Part shown: positions 28,583 to 37,318 of the stretch, piece after piece
Numbering within the stretch: position 1 is the stretch's first letter
Layout of the letters: the number at the start of each line of letters is the position of its first letter
Origin: a virus
DNA length: 37,338 bases
Virus record (IMG/VR): IMGVR_UViG_3300023179_000269
Coordinates: 1-37,338 of that record
Reading direction: 5' to 3' (one strand)
The notes under the pieces: model-generated
Told to the model about the DNA's origin: nothing
Databases searched by the model: none
Seen by the model: only the letters and a program-made list of their open reading frames with translations
Program-made: the position numbers and the translations under genes

Positions 28583-28999
28583 TCAGAGCAGCGGGCCGGA
28601 GAGCTTGATCGTCAGCTTCGACGACTGCTTGCCCTTCACCTGCAGGTTGTCCACCTGATAGCTGGCGATCACGCCTGCCGAGGTCATCGTGTCGCTGCCG
28701 CTTGCCGCGTTCTCGGTCCACTGGACGTAGATCAAGCCGCCCGCAAGGAACAGCGCATCGATCGCGGCATCGGTGCTCGATCCGCTGATGTGGTTCAGCG
28801 TCACCACCAGATCGCCGGGATCATAGACCCCATCCGGAATGTACTCCATCGCGCCGCCCGAGCTGCTGTGATCGGTGACGTCTACTGCATCGCGCGCCCG
28901 GTTGGGCGGCGCCACATCGGTCACGCGCGAAAGCGTCGTCGTCGGCGGATTGGCGGAGCCGATCTTGACGATCGCGCCGAATGCAGTCTTGCCAGCCAT
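28583..28999 (-). CDS. major tail tube protein
   Basis: 138 residues, beta-rich: FGAIVKIGSANPPTTTLSRV, AVDVTDHSSSGGAMEYIPDG, DPGDLVVTLNHISGSSTDAA, GVIASYQVDNLQVKGKQSSK. This is the usual pattern of siphophage tail tube proteins (lambda V/TP901-like). It lies between the tail terminator and the chaperones, as expected. Confidence 0.88.
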   Translation of the reverse strand: MAGKTAFGAIVKIGSANPPTTTLSRVTDVAPPNRARDAVDVTDHSSSGGAMEYIPDGVYDPGDLVVTLNHISGSSTDAAIDALFLAGGLIYVQWTENAASGSDTMTSAGVIASYQVDNLQVKGKQSSKLTIKLSGPLL

Positions 29000-29012
29000 T
29001 GCTTAGGCCTCC

Positions 29013-29414
29013 TTAGATAGCCGAGTGGTAAAAGGTGAAATCAAGGCTCACCCGGTAGAGCCGCTGCCCCCCATCCTGTTCGCCTTCGGTGAAGCTGTTT
29101 TCGCTTTCGAGGAACCCGGGCCCGAAGCGGCTGCCGCCCCAGACGCCTGACCCTTCCATTTCATCGCGCACCGCCAGCGCCAGCGCATCGGCCTGCACAT
29201 CGGTGGTGCCGTAGCAATCGAACTGGATGCGCGGATTATCGAGCCCATCGGGCCCTTCGTGCGTATAGTCCCGCCCCGGTTCGATCGTGTTCAGGATCAG
29301 GCAGGGATAGCCATCCGCGCGGTTCTTCTCGAACCAGCTCACCGCATTGCCGACCAGCGCGGCGATGGCCGTATCGGCCGCAAGCCGCGCCCGCAGATCC
29401 GCTTTCAGGTTCAT
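29013..29414 (-). CDS. tail terminator / DUF3168 protein
   Basis: 133 residues: LRARLAADTAIAALVGNAVS, RADGYPCLILNTIEPGRDYT, RIQFDCYGTTDVQADALALA. The layout fits DUF3168 tail completion proteins that cap the tail tube and join it to the head. The start overlaps the gp10-like stop (ATGA). Confidence 0.86.
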   Translation of the reverse strand: MNLKADLRARLAADTAIAALVGNAVSWFEKNRADGYPCLILNTIEPGRDYTHEGPDGLDNPRIQFDCYGTTDVQADALALAVRDEMEGSGVWGGSRFGPGFLESENSFTEGEQDGGQRLYRVSLDFTFYHSAI

Positions 29415-29968
29415 CGGGCAGCCTTCCCGCCATAGCCGATCCCGCGCAGCAAGCTGCCCTTGCCTTGCGCGATGCGCTCGGCCTCGCGTTCAAGGCCCTG
29501 GCCGAGCAGCCGACCGATCTTGTCGAGCGCCACTTGCCCGCCTTCCGCCGCCCAGGCCTGCCGCATCCACGGATAGGGCGGCATGCCATGCGCCGGCGCC
29601 CCGAATTCGAGGAAGGCGCCATAGACTTCGGGCGTCGTCCCGATCTGATAGGGATAGCGCGGCGGGCCTTTCTTGCCCTTGACCGTGCTCTGCCGATCCG
29701 ATTTGCGCGGGCGGTACTTGGCCACCCGCTTCACCTGCACCGAGGCGAACAGTTTCGACCGGTCCCGCCCGCGATCGACCTTGACGATCACGTTCTTCGC
29801 CAGCTCGCCCGATTTCTTGCGCACCCGTTCGCGCGCGATCGTGCGGATATCGCCCGCCGCCTTGCGCAAGGCGAACCGCCCCACGCTCTGCGCCGATTTG
29901 GTCGAAAGCTCGAGCAGCGAGGCCTGCACTTCGCGCCCACCGCTGAACGTGATGTGCTGGCGTGCCAT
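29411..29968 (-). CDS. HK97 gp10-type head-tail joining protein
   Basis: 185 residues from the ATG sharing a base with the upstream stop. The N-terminal helix (SLLELSTKSAQSVGRFALRK) is followed by basic segments (RTIARERVRKKSGELAKNVI) and YGAFLEFGAPAHGMPPYPWM with the EFG/PxP pattern of the HK97 gp10 family. It probably works at the neck. Confidence 0.85.
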   Translation of the reverse strand: MARQHITFSGGREVQASLLELSTKSAQSVGRFALRKAAGDIRTIARERVRKKSGELAKNVIVKVDRGRDRSKLFASVQVKRVAKYRPRKSDRQSTVKGKKGPPRYPYQIGTTPEVYGAFLEFGAPAHGMPPYPWMRQAWAAEGGQVALDKIGRLLGQGLEREAERIAQGKGSLLRGIGYGGKAAR

Positions 29969-30306
29969 CAGCCGAGACTCGCCATGACCGTGAATTCCAG
30001 TTCCTGCGGGGCCGGGCCGCCGATCGGCGCCACGCCGGTGATATCCCAGGTTAGGCCATCGCACTGCACCCGGTCTTTCATCGTCACTGCCCGCGCCGAC
30101 GGATTGGCAAGCACGCGGATCGTGGCCGATTGCACCGCCTGTTCGCCCGCTGCGGCACGCCGTTCCGCGCTGGTGCCATACCGGATCGTGGCAAAGGCGC
30201 TGAACAGATCGGACCAGCTTTCCGCCGCACCCCCGCCCAGCGCGCTGCGCCCGGCGCCGTTGCGCTGGAACGTGGCGCGCTTGTTGCGAAGGCCTGCGGC
30301 AAGCAT
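29968..30306 (-). CDS. head closure / head-tail adaptor protein
   Basis: 112 residues: LRNKRATFQRNGAGRSALGG, then SWSDLFSAFATIRYGTSAER and LTWDITGVAPIG. The pattern of a short beta barrel starting with RxxxxFQR is that of SPP1 gp16-like (PF05521) head-closure proteins. The ATG shares a base with the upstream stop (TGATG). Confidence 0.84.
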   Translation of the reverse strand: MLAAGLRNKRATFQRNGAGRSALGGGAAESWSDLFSAFATIRYGTSAERRAAAGEQAVQSATIRVLANPSARAVTMKDRVQCDGLTWDITGVAPIGGPAPQELEFTVMASLG

Positions 30307-30716
30307 CACAGCGCCGTCGATGCAGCCGTGATATCGAGGTTCAGCACCGTGGTCGAAAGCGCAATGCCGAGCAGCGCCGGATAATCGCCGGTCACGTTGT
30401 CTGCCGCGGGCCGGATGCCGCCGGGCGTGCCGGATGCATAGTAGGCCGCGCCGAGCGTGAGCGTAGCGCCGATGGTGATCTGCCCGCCCGTCTGGAACAG
30501 GATCGGCTGCCCGGTGCTGGCGGCATGAAGCGCGATGCCCACCGGCACCCGCTGCCAGGCGCTGGCGCTGTTGACGTCAGCCAGCTTGTACGTTGCCGTG
30601 CTGCTGTCATAGGCCAGCACCTGCCCGGCCGTGATCGCCGCCCCGGCCGTGCCGGAATCGCGCCGCGTATCCGTCCCCGCGATGACACTCGCGGCGGTAA
30701 TCGAAAGGTCCGCCAT
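30306..30716 (-). CDS. capsid decoration-like (DUF2190-like) protein
   Basis: 136 residues, nearly all beta with small residues: AAITAGQVLAYDSSTATYKL, PVGIALHAASTGQPILFQTG, GQITIGATLTLGAAYYASGT, DYPALLGIALSTTVLNLDI. This layout occurs in small capsid-stabilising proteins. Its place between the connector and closure genes rather than next to the capsid is a little unusual, so a neck role is also possible. Confidence 0.65.
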   Translation of the reverse strand: MADLSITAASVIAGTDTRRDSGTAGAAITAGQVLAYDSSTATYKLADVNSASAWQRVPVGIALHAASTGQPILFQTGGQITIGATLTLGAAYYASGTPGGIRPAADNVTGDYPALLGIALSTTVLNLDITAASTAL

Positions 30717-30740
30717 GTGAGGCTCCTATGTGTTGAAAGG

Positions 30741-31289
30741 TCAGGCGAAGCCCCAGTTGCCGCCGCGCAGATCGAGCATTTCGGCCACACCGACCGGAAG
30801 ATCGGTCGTCTCGCGCGTTTGAAACCAGGCCGCTACAGTGGTGCGGATGGCTTGCAGGATCTTGGGCGGAATCGTCGTGTAGCCGCTGGTGAACTGCACA
30901 GTGATGGCATTGGGGCGGGTTTGAGCAGCCGGCCAGCTTAGGCCCGGTACCGGTACAAGCCGGGCAGGATTGCTGATGAGATCCACCAGATACTTCGATG
31001 CATCGAGCGTCTGTTCGGTGCCAGTGGTATCGTAATACTTGATCCATGCCACCGCCGTGACGGGGCCCTTCGGCAATTCAATGCTATCGGGAAAGGTATC
31101 GAGTGCGAGATTCCAAGTTTGCGCGCCAAATGCCTTGCCAGACATATCCTCGATGCGGTTGTTTGCTGCAGCGATCAGATTGGTCAGATCGCCATCGAAG
31201 CTGGTGTCACTGGCATCGATAGAGCACACACTGCGCAGATCGGCCGCCGTCAGCGGGGCGGAAGCGCCACTGATCTGCTGAATGCCCAT
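30741..31289 (-). CDS. head-tail connector (HK97 gp6-like)
   Basis: 182 residues: TAADLRSVCSIDASDTSFDG, then LTNLIAAANNRIEDMSGKAF and ILQAIRTTVAAWFQTRETTD. The helical DLTNLIxAAxxxIE segment and C-terminal helix are typical of gp6-like connector proteins (PF05135) that form a ring under the portal. Confidence 0.88.
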   Translation of the reverse strand: MGIQQISGASAPLTAADLRSVCSIDASDTSFDGDLTNLIAAANNRIEDMSGKAFGAQTWNLALDTFPDSIELPKGPVTAVAWIKYYDTTGTEQTLDASKYLVDLISNPARLVPVPGLSWPAAQTRPNAITVQFTSGYTTIPPKILQAIRTTVAAWFQTRETTDLPVGVAEMLDLRGGNWGFA

Positions 31290-31307
31290 AGCGTGCCCTG
31301 TTCTTGC

Positions 31308-31490
31308 CTAGTGCTGCTGCTTGCCGCGCCGCTGGCGCGGAGCAGGCTGATCTTCGACGATTTGTGCATCACCGCACGCGAGCAGATCGCTTGCGGAAAT
31401 GCCGAATACGCTGAGTTCTTCTTCGGTCAGAATATCGCCGGAGCCGAACCGGCGTTCAGCAGGCGGCACCCAAAGAACCTGGATTTTCAT
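31308..31490 (-). CDS. small protein between capsid and connector, unknown
   Basis: 60 residues from the ATG at 31490 (an upstream in-frame start at 31502 is less likely). MKIQVLWVPPAERRFGSGDI, then LTEEELSVFGISASDLLACG and a basic tail. Small acidic proteins in this position are common in HK97-type phages, but no role is known. Confidence 0.68.
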   Translation of the reverse strand: MKIQVLWVPPAERRFGSGDILTEEELSVFGISASDLLACGDAQIVEDQPAPRQRRGKQQH

Positions 31491-31538
31491 GAACGCCCCC
31501 AAGGGAATGGGGCGGGTGACGACACCCGCCCCAAACCA

Positions 31539-32756
31539 TTACGATGCCGCGTTGACGAACAGCTTGACCGCGCCCGTATCGACGAGGTTGCCGCCCGAGC
31601 GCATCCACGCGAGGAACGCCACCTGGCCGAGCTTCGCATAAGCGCTGTCGGTAAAGCGGAACATCGTGACGTCCATCACATCGCGGATCTTGTAGAAGCT
31701 GAAATCGCCGAACAGGATCGACTTTGCGCTGGCTGCCATGACAGCCACATCCTGGTTGATCGTGATCGGCGAACCGAGCAGCGTATCAGGCATGCCGCCC
31801 GGAACGCCGACTTCATACCCGGGCACGAAGATCGGACGATTCTGGCTGTCCTTCATCTTGCGAATTTCGCGCAGTGTCTGATCGTTGAACATCCACCCGC
31901 AGTTGCCGAGCTGGCGATAGGCCGGATCGACCGAGTGCTGCAGGTTGATCAGCGAATCGTAGATCACCGCGGTGACCTGCGAGGTGCTGTTTGCTGCCGT
32001 CACGCCGGTGGTAGCGGCCGTTACCACGCCGTTGGGCTGAGAGGAACCGGTGCCGGTGGTGAAGTACGTGTTGGTCGCGCGGCCGAGGCGGGTGCGCAGC
32101 CGGTTCATCACGAAAGCTTCGATATCGATCTGGCTGTCCTGCAGCAGTTCGAAAGGAACCGCCACAATCTTCGAGCTGAACTTGTAGACCGGCAGCGCCA
32201 CCGTGCCGAAGCTGGGATCGGCAGCCGTGGCAGTGGTGTTTTCACCGATGAGTTCGCCGGTTTCCGACGTACCATCCGAAGTGGGATAGGACAGCGGATT
32301 GCCCATCGCCGTTGCGAACACATCCGAAACGGCGCGCATACCGCCATAGGCCTTGAGCGAATCGATCAGCTGGGCCGCAACTTCGGACTGCACCGTGTAG
32401 CCGCCCTGCGAGCTGGTGCCGACCGACATGGTGTTGAGGATCTTCTGCCGATCTTCGGCGCTTGCGCCTTCCACACCCTTGCGCAGATATTCGGCGAAGA
32501 GCCGCGAACCTTCGCTGCGCTGATCCTTAGCAACGCGGTGCGCCGCATCGATCACGCCTTCCAGTTGGTTTTCTTCGACCAGGCGTTCATTCGCATCCTG
32601 AATGCGCGTAATCTGGCCATCGATGCCCTCGAGCTCGGCGATGCCGGCATCATAGACCGCGTTGTCGGTGGCGGGGTTATAGTCCGGACGGTTGACGAAC
32701 TCGTTCAGCGTCCGTGCCTTTGCCGCGCGCTGCTCGCGGAGAGCCTGAATGCTCAT
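31539..32756 (-). CDS. major capsid protein (HK97 fold)
   Basis: 405 residues; GGAGAAG lies 6 bases before the ATG. Residues 1 to about 105 form a charged helical delta/scaffold domain (ALREQRAAKARTLNEFVNRP, AHRVAKDQRSEGSRLFAEYL). The fold then follows: SQGGYTVQSEVAAQLIDSL, PLSYPTSDGTSETGELIGEN, FGTVALPVYKFSSKIVAVPF, ELLQDSQIDIEAFVMNRL and SILFGDFSFYKIRDVMDVTM. The N-terminal domain is probably removed by the protease encoded next door. An intrinsic terminator sits between the two genes. Confidence 0.95.
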   Translation of the reverse strand: MSIQALREQRAAKARTLNEFVNRPDYNPATDNAVYDAGIAELEGIDGQITRIQDANERLVEENQLEGVIDAAHRVAKDQRSEGSRLFAEYLRKGVEGASAEDRQKILNTMSVGTSSQGGYTVQSEVAAQLIDSLKAYGGMRAVSDVFATAMGNPLSYPTSDGTSETGELIGENTTATAADPSFGTVALPVYKFSSKIVAVPFELLQDSQIDIEAFVMNRLRTRLGRATNTYFTTGTGSSQPNGVVTAATTGVTAANSTSQVTAVIYDSLINLQHSVDPAYRQLGNCGWMFNDQTLREIRKMKDSQNRPIFVPGYEVGVPGGMPDTLLGSPITINQDVAVMAASAKSILFGDFSFYKIRDVMDVTMFRFTDSAYAKLGQVAFLAWMRSGGNLVDTGAVKLFVNAAS

Positions 32757-32770
32757 CTTTGCTTCTCCAT

Positions 32771-32794
32771 AAAAAAGCCCCGCCAAAGCGGGGC
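32771..32794 (-). terminator. intrinsic terminator between protease and capsid genes
   Basis: On the minus strand GCCCCGC (32794-32788), loop TTTG and GCGGGGC (32783-32777) are followed by six T. This is a strong hairpin plus U-tract, ending 15 bases before the capsid ATG, with the capsid ribosome site immediately after it. Confidence 0.85.
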
Positions 32795-32818
32795 CGGTTG
32801 ACTGTCTGGCGCGGCGCG

Positions 32819-33856
32819 TCAGGCAGGAGTGTGGAGCATCAAGGCCGCGGTACGGCGCTTGCGCTCGATTTCGTTGGTAATCCGGGCAGTAGCCTCGTTG
32901 GCTGCCGCTGCACCCTGCAACAGGTTTTCGGGAATGATCCACAGCTTGCAGACAGCTTCGGGTTCGATATCGCCAGCCACCACTTCGCAGGCGCGCGCAC
33001 CATCATAGAACGCGCAGTTCGCACACTTGATACCTTCACCGGCAAAGGGATTCGCGGCCATATAGTGCGCGCCATTGGCGCCGCTGGTCTGATCGAACTG
33101 GCCAAGCTCGCTGGCCACTTCCTCGACCGCCTCATAGAGTTGTGCCTGCCGCGCGCTCATGTCGGCGGTGACGTCCGCGCGCGGCTCGACCACCAGAGCA
33201 GCAACTGCCGGCGCATTGTCATAGGCCGAAAGATCCCACTGCACCGCAGCGCTGGGCGCGGCATCTGCAGCCACTTCATCGGCGAGGCCAAGCTCAATCG
33301 CTTCGGCACCGGTGAGCCATGTTTCCGCTGCCATCATCGCCGCAAAATCGGCAGGCTTGATGCCGCGCCGTTCGGCGGCAGCGGAATAGGTCTGCACAAT
33401 GGTGCCGTCGATCTTTTCGAGCAGCGAGGCTGTTGCGGCAAAGTCGTCCGCATTGCCCATAGCAATCGACCAGGCCTTGTGGATCATGATCATGCCGCCT
33501 TGCGACACTACCACCTTGTTTGAAACCGAAGTGATAAACGACGCCGCGCTGGCGGCGTATCCGTCGACATAGGCGGTAACGTTGCCCGGATAGTCGCGGA
33601 TGGCCTGCGCCATGGCGCGAGCGGCGAACACATCGCCGCCGGGCGAATTGATGCGGATCGCGACGTCGCCGCTCATGCCGCGCAGGGTCTGCACGAAAGT
33701 CTCGGCATCCACGCCGCCCCACCATTCGGCATCGGCCTTGCTCGATACGATCACGTCATAGAGATAGATCGTGCTGGCCTCTGCCGTCGCTTCGGCGCGG
33801 AACTGGCCCTTCTTTGCGTTTCGGGCAAAGAGGTTAAGCAGCTTGTTGCGGTGCAT
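32819..33856 (-). CDS. ClpP-like head maturation protease with C-terminal Cys motif
   Basis: 345 residues from the ATG at 33856. The ClpP/S49-like core has IRINSPGGDVFAARAMAQAI, the Ser nucleophile region TAYVDGYAASAASFI, then GGMIMIHKAW with the catalytic His. It cleaves the capsid scaffold domain. Beyond about 230 there is a separate C-terminal part with CANCAFYDGARACEVV and AVCKLWIIPENL, four cysteines in a pattern seen in small metal-binding domains. The start overlaps the portal gene by 23 bases. Confidence 0.9.
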   Translation of the reverse strand: MHRNKLLNLFARNAKKGQFRAEATAEASTIYLYDVIVSSKADAEWWGGVDAETFVQTLRGMSGDVAIRINSPGGDVFAARAMAQAIRDYPGNVTAYVDGYAASAASFITSVSNKVVVSQGGMIMIHKAWSIAMGNADDFAATASLLEKIDGTIVQTYSAAAERRGIKPADFAAMMAAETWLTGAEAIELGLADEVAADAAPSAAVQWDLSAYDNAPAVAALVVEPRADVTADMSARQAQLYEAVEEVASELGQFDQTSGANGAHYMAANPFAGEGIKCANCAFYDGARACEVVAGDIEPEAVCKLWIIPENLLQGAAAANEATARITNEIERKRRTAALMLHTPA

Positions 33857-35096
33857 TGCCTGATCCCGTTGACTGGCCGGTGGAAAGCGCACCATCGCTT
33901 GGCGTACGCTTCAGGTTGAGTTTGCGGCGAACTTCCTCGGCGGTCATAAAGCCCGGCTCGCCCGCACGGCCCACGCCGATGCGGAACGATTCAAACATCG
34001 TCTTCATATCCGCGCGCTCGAGCTCGAACGTATCGAATTCCGCCACCTTGCCGGCAGAGCGGAAAAACTTGCGGTTGATCTCGGTCTGGAACTTGTGAAG
34101 GTGCTGGCGAAGGGTGAAACGGACAAAGCCCTGGCCCATGGATTCCACGCCGCTGCCCCAGCTGGTGGTCTTCTCCACATGGCCGATCATGAAAGGCGGC
34201 ACGCCATAGATCCGGGCGATTTCCTCAATCTGAAATTTGCGCGTTTCCAGAAGCTGCGAATCTTCGGCCGACATGGTGAGCGGCATGATCTTGGCGCCAT
34301 TGCCGAACACTGCTGGCTGATGAGCATTCGTATATCCCGAATAGAGCTGCATCCAACGGGCCTTGAGCAGCTCGGCCTTTTCCTGGTTAAGTTCCTGTTC
34401 GGTGGTAATCACCACATCGGGACGCGCGCCATTGGTGAAAAACCGCCCGGCATAGTCCTGCATGGCCAGCGCCACGCCGCCCGAAACAGACAAGGCATGG
34501 CGAAGCGGGCTTAGCCCGCGGAACCCGTTGAACCCAAAGCCGGGAACATGCAGCATATCGTCCTGATCAAAGACTTCGAAACCGCCGAATTCTCGCTGCA
34601 CATTGTAGACAAGCCGCATGCGATCGGGCGTGACATAGACTTCGACCAAACGCGGATGCACCGGCTCGATCCCGACGATCTTGCTGCCGCGCCGAATGAT
34701 TGGCGCGAAGGCATCACCATGGAAGAGCAGCGAGGCAGCGAGATATTCCCAGCCTGTTGCCGCTGACCAGCGCGGCATGAATTGCTCGTTAAGCAGCCAC
34801 CACAGATCATCATTATAAAGCTGATCCCGGTCGCCGCTGGCCGTTTGGTTAAAGATATTGACCGGCAGGGCCGAAATCGCGCCGGCGATGAGATTAACGC
34901 AAGCGTAAGCTGCGGTGATCTGCATCACCGAAAATTCGGTCACCTGCGGCAGGCCCGCGATCGGCGCGAAAAAGTCAGCCCATGTGCTGGAATTGGTGGT
35001 GATCTGCGGCAATGGCGTCTGCGGCCGATCCGCTGCTTGCACGGGTGCCGCATCCGGCCAGCCCAGCACGGCAAGGGTGCGATCCCAAAGGCTCAT
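33834..35096 (-). CDS. portal protein (HK97 family)
   Basis: 420 residues from an ATGA overlap with the terminase gene. The portal signature is present: ITAAYACVNLIAGAISALPV, LASLLFHGDAFAPIIRRGSK, DMLHVPGFGFNGFRGLSPLR, FQIEEIARIYGVPPFMIGHV and SMGQGFVRFTLRQHLHKFQT. It forms the dodecameric DNA channel. The tail end (GALSTGQSTGSGNAPQQ) is low-complexity. Confidence 0.95.
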   Translation of the reverse strand: MSLWDRTLAVLGWPDAAPVQAADRPQTPLPQITTNSSTWADFFAPIAGLPQVTEFSVMQITAAYACVNLIAGAISALPVNIFNQTASGDRDQLYNDDLWWLLNEQFMPRWSAATGWEYLAASLLFHGDAFAPIIRRGSKIVGIEPVHPRLVEVYVTPDRMRLVYNVQREFGGFEVFDQDDMLHVPGFGFNGFRGLSPLRHALSVSGGVALAMQDYAGRFFTNGARPDVVITTEQELNQEKAELLKARWMQLYSGYTNAHQPAVFGNGAKIMPLTMSAEDSQLLETRKFQIEEIARIYGVPPFMIGHVEKTTSWGSGVESMGQGFVRFTLRQHLHKFQTEINRKFFRSAGKVAEFDTFELERADMKTMFESFRIGVGRAGEPGFMTAEEVRRKLNLKRTPSDGALSTGQSTGSGNAPQQAA

Positions 35097-36820
35097 ACGA
35101 AGACCTGGAGCTCTTTCGGTGCAGCTGCCGCCACCGGGCCTTGCTCGAGCATCTGCACGGCGTTGAACAAGGCGATCAGGGGATCGATCTTGCTTGCGCC
35201 GGCGCTCTGCTTGCTGATGTACAAGTTGCTGCCCCTTAGCTCTGCCTTGGCGTTGGAGACGCACCAGGCCATCAGGTTCGATCCGTCATGCAACAGCATG
35301 CCGTCGCCCAGTTTGAATTCGATCGTCTTGATCGTGCCCGTGAGGCCCACGCCCTGCCGCACCGGCAGGATCGAGCCGCCGCGCTTCGTTACATCGTCGT
35401 AAGTCTCGAACCCGGCGGCGACCAAGGCTTCCACCAGCGTGCCGACGCCCCATGCGTCAACGCCGATTGCGCCGACTTCGGGCATCAGTCCCGTATCTTT
35501 CACCCGTCGCGCCAGCGCTGCCACCTGGTCGACGATCTCCTGCCCGGTCTCGGTCAGCGTTAGATCGCCGTCAGAGGCGAAGCCCAGCAGCGTGGAGGCG
35601 ATGCGCTTGCGCACATCGAGCGCAGAGCGCAGCGCCCAGGCATGTGCCCAGGTGAGCCACCGGCCCGTTTCCTTTTCGCGGCCCGCCACGCAGGCACCGA
35701 ACAGATCGTCACGCCCACCACTATCGATGCCCATCACCGCCACTTCGCAGCGCGCGAGCAGGGCATCGAGCGTGAGCCCCGGTTCGGCGGCATCCAGCCA
35801 AAGGTTAGCCCCGCTCCACCGATCGCGCCGCAGCCGCATGCCGATCTCGACATTCAGGTACTTGGCAAAGACCACCTGCAGCGAGGTATCCTCGCCTTCG
35901 CCTTCACCGGCTTCGGCCTGCGCGATCTTGCGCTGGATGAATTCGGCGCTGGTCGATTTGCCGATGTTCGGGTTCGTGACGTAGAAATTCGCCGGTTCGC
36001 GAAAGGTTTCGCTTTCCAGCATCTCTTCAGGCCATTCGTAAAGCATGGGCAGCGACGTCGGATCTTCGATCACGCCGTCGCGCACATCGCGCATATAGGC
36101 CAGCTTCTTCTTGAACACGCCCGCAGGCGGCTCATCGCTATGCGTCGTCAGCCAGAGCGTCCAGCCTTCTGGCCGGGCGGCCTGTCCGCCGGTGGCTTCC
36201 TCCACCATCGATTCGGCGCCAGCCATCTTGCCGAACAGCCAGGCTTCATCGAACAGCACGAACCCGGCCTTCTTGCCCCCGACCACGCCGCTATCGGCGG
36301 CCACGATCTTGAGTTCGGCCTTCGTCACCTGGTGCTGGATGATGCGGCGGTTCTCGATGATCTTGAGCAGCGCGCTCAGTTCGGGATCCGCGCGGACCAT
36401 CTTGGCCGCGGGACCGAACGAATTGCCCGCGATCTCTATCGTCGGCGCGAGCACCAGCAGCTCGGCACCGTGGCGCCAGTTGAGGATCAGCGCCGTCAGC
36501 ATGATGCCGGCGGCGATGGTCGACTTGCCGTTCTTCTTGGAGATGAGCAGCATGGCTTCCTTGACCATGCTGGCGCCCGTCTCAGGGTTTTGCGAACCGA
36601 ACAGGGCCCGGACCAGATCGAACACGAAAGGCTCGCAGACCTCGCCCATCGTGGGCCAGGTGCCGTCGCGCCGCATCGGCATGTCGGTCATCTGCAGCGA
36701 ACAGAAGACGCCCAGCGCTTCCTCGCCCCGATCGGGGAAAGGCGGCGGGCAAGGGATCAGGCTTTCGCGCGCAACGATACGTTCCCGCCAATCAGGACAG
36801 GCGGTCGTCCAGGCGGGCAT
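35093..36820 (-). CDS. terminase large subunit
   Basis: 575 residues. The ATPase has Walker A SKKNGKST (94-101) and Walker B GFVLFDEAW (Asp191, Glu192), then coupling-type LTTHSDE. The nuclease domain has MGIDSGGRDD (Asp366) and IGVDAWGVG (Asp455). It belongs to the HK97-type large terminases, usually paired with cos-type packaging. The ATG lies 6 bases after the small subunit's stop. Confidence 0.96.
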   Translation of the reverse strand: MPAWTTACPDWRERIVARESLIPCPPPFPDRGEEALGVFCSLQMTDMPMRRDGTWPTMGEVCEPFVFDLVRALFGSQNPETGASMVKEAMLLISKKNGKSTIAAGIMLTALILNWRHGAELLVLAPTIEIAGNSFGPAAKMVRADPELSALLKIIENRRIIQHQVTKAELKIVAADSGVVGGKKAGFVLFDEAWLFGKMAGAESMVEEATGGQAARPEGWTLWLTTHSDEPPAGVFKKKLAYMRDVRDGVIEDPTSLPMLYEWPEEMLESETFREPANFYVTNPNIGKSTSAEFIQRKIAQAEAGEGEGEDTSLQVVFAKYLNVEIGMRLRRDRWSGANLWLDAAEPGLTLDALLARCEVAVMGIDSGGRDDLFGACVAGREKETGRWLTWAHAWALRSALDVRKRIASTLLGFASDGDLTLTETGQEIVDQVAALARRVKDTGLMPEVGAIGVDAWGVGTLVEALVAAGFETYDDVTKRGGSILPVRQGVGLTGTIKTIEFKLGDGMLLHDGSNLMAWCVSNAKAELRGSNLYISKQSAGASKIDPLIALFNAVQMLEQGPVAAAAPKELQVFV

Positions 36821-36826
36821 GCGCTA

Positions 36827-37318
36827 TCAATTGAGCAGCGAGGGCGGGGCTTCGCGCGGAGCGAAGCGGCCCCGGACATTATGCGCGGCGTCGCGGGCCT
36901 GTTCCTTCTTGCCTTGCGGTGCCGACATGGCGGGGCGGCGGCCGCGATCGCGAACATGATCGCCAAGAAGGCGCTGCTGTTCGGCCTGGATCATTTCGGC
37001 CAGCGCCTTTTCGGCAGTGACATTACCGCCGATGGCTCGTTCGGTTAGGCGGGCGAGCTGATCGGCCTTGACCTTGAGGGCCATGTGATCGCGCTGCTGC
37101 ACCTCTGAAAAGTAAACCTTCCGCAGGGTTGGTTGCGAAAGACCAATGACGGCAGCGACGGTTTCAACGGCGTGGCCGCAAGCGAAGAGATTGCAGATAC
37201 GCACGGAATTCTGCCGATTCCAGACATGCGCGGGCCGTCCCCGGCCACGCACACGCTCTGCAGGCTGCGGGCCGAACAGTCCATCGACCATCGGCACCGG
37301 CTGAAATTCCGAACTCAC
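36827..37318 (-). CDS. terminase small subunit
   Basis: 163 residues from the GTG at 37318, which follows GGAG by 9 bases. A TTG at 37333 is in frame but lies on the ribosome site. The N-terminal HTH (NSVRICNLFACGHAVETVAA, then VIGLSQPTLRKVYF) is followed by a helical oligomerisation part (LKVKADQLARLTERAIGGNV, ALAEMIQAEQQRLLGD) and a basic Pro/Arg tail. It recognises the packaging site and precedes the large subunit, as expected. Confidence 0.88.
   Translation of the reverse strand: MSSEFQPVPMVDGLFGPQPAERVRGRGRPAHVWNRQNSVRICNLFACGHAVETVAAVIGLSQPTLRKVYFSEVQQRDHMALKVKADQLARLTERAIGGNVTAEKALAEMIQAEQQRLLGDHVRDRGRRPAMSAPQGKKEQARDAAHNVRGRFAPREAPPSLLN

Noticed and set aside
31119-32801. 560-residue plus-strand open frame
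   Set aside because: Antisense to the capsid gene, with Arg/His-rich composition and no domain.
35642-37048. 468-residue plus-strand open frame
   Set aside because: Antisense to the terminase genes, which have clear catalytic motifs on the minus strand.
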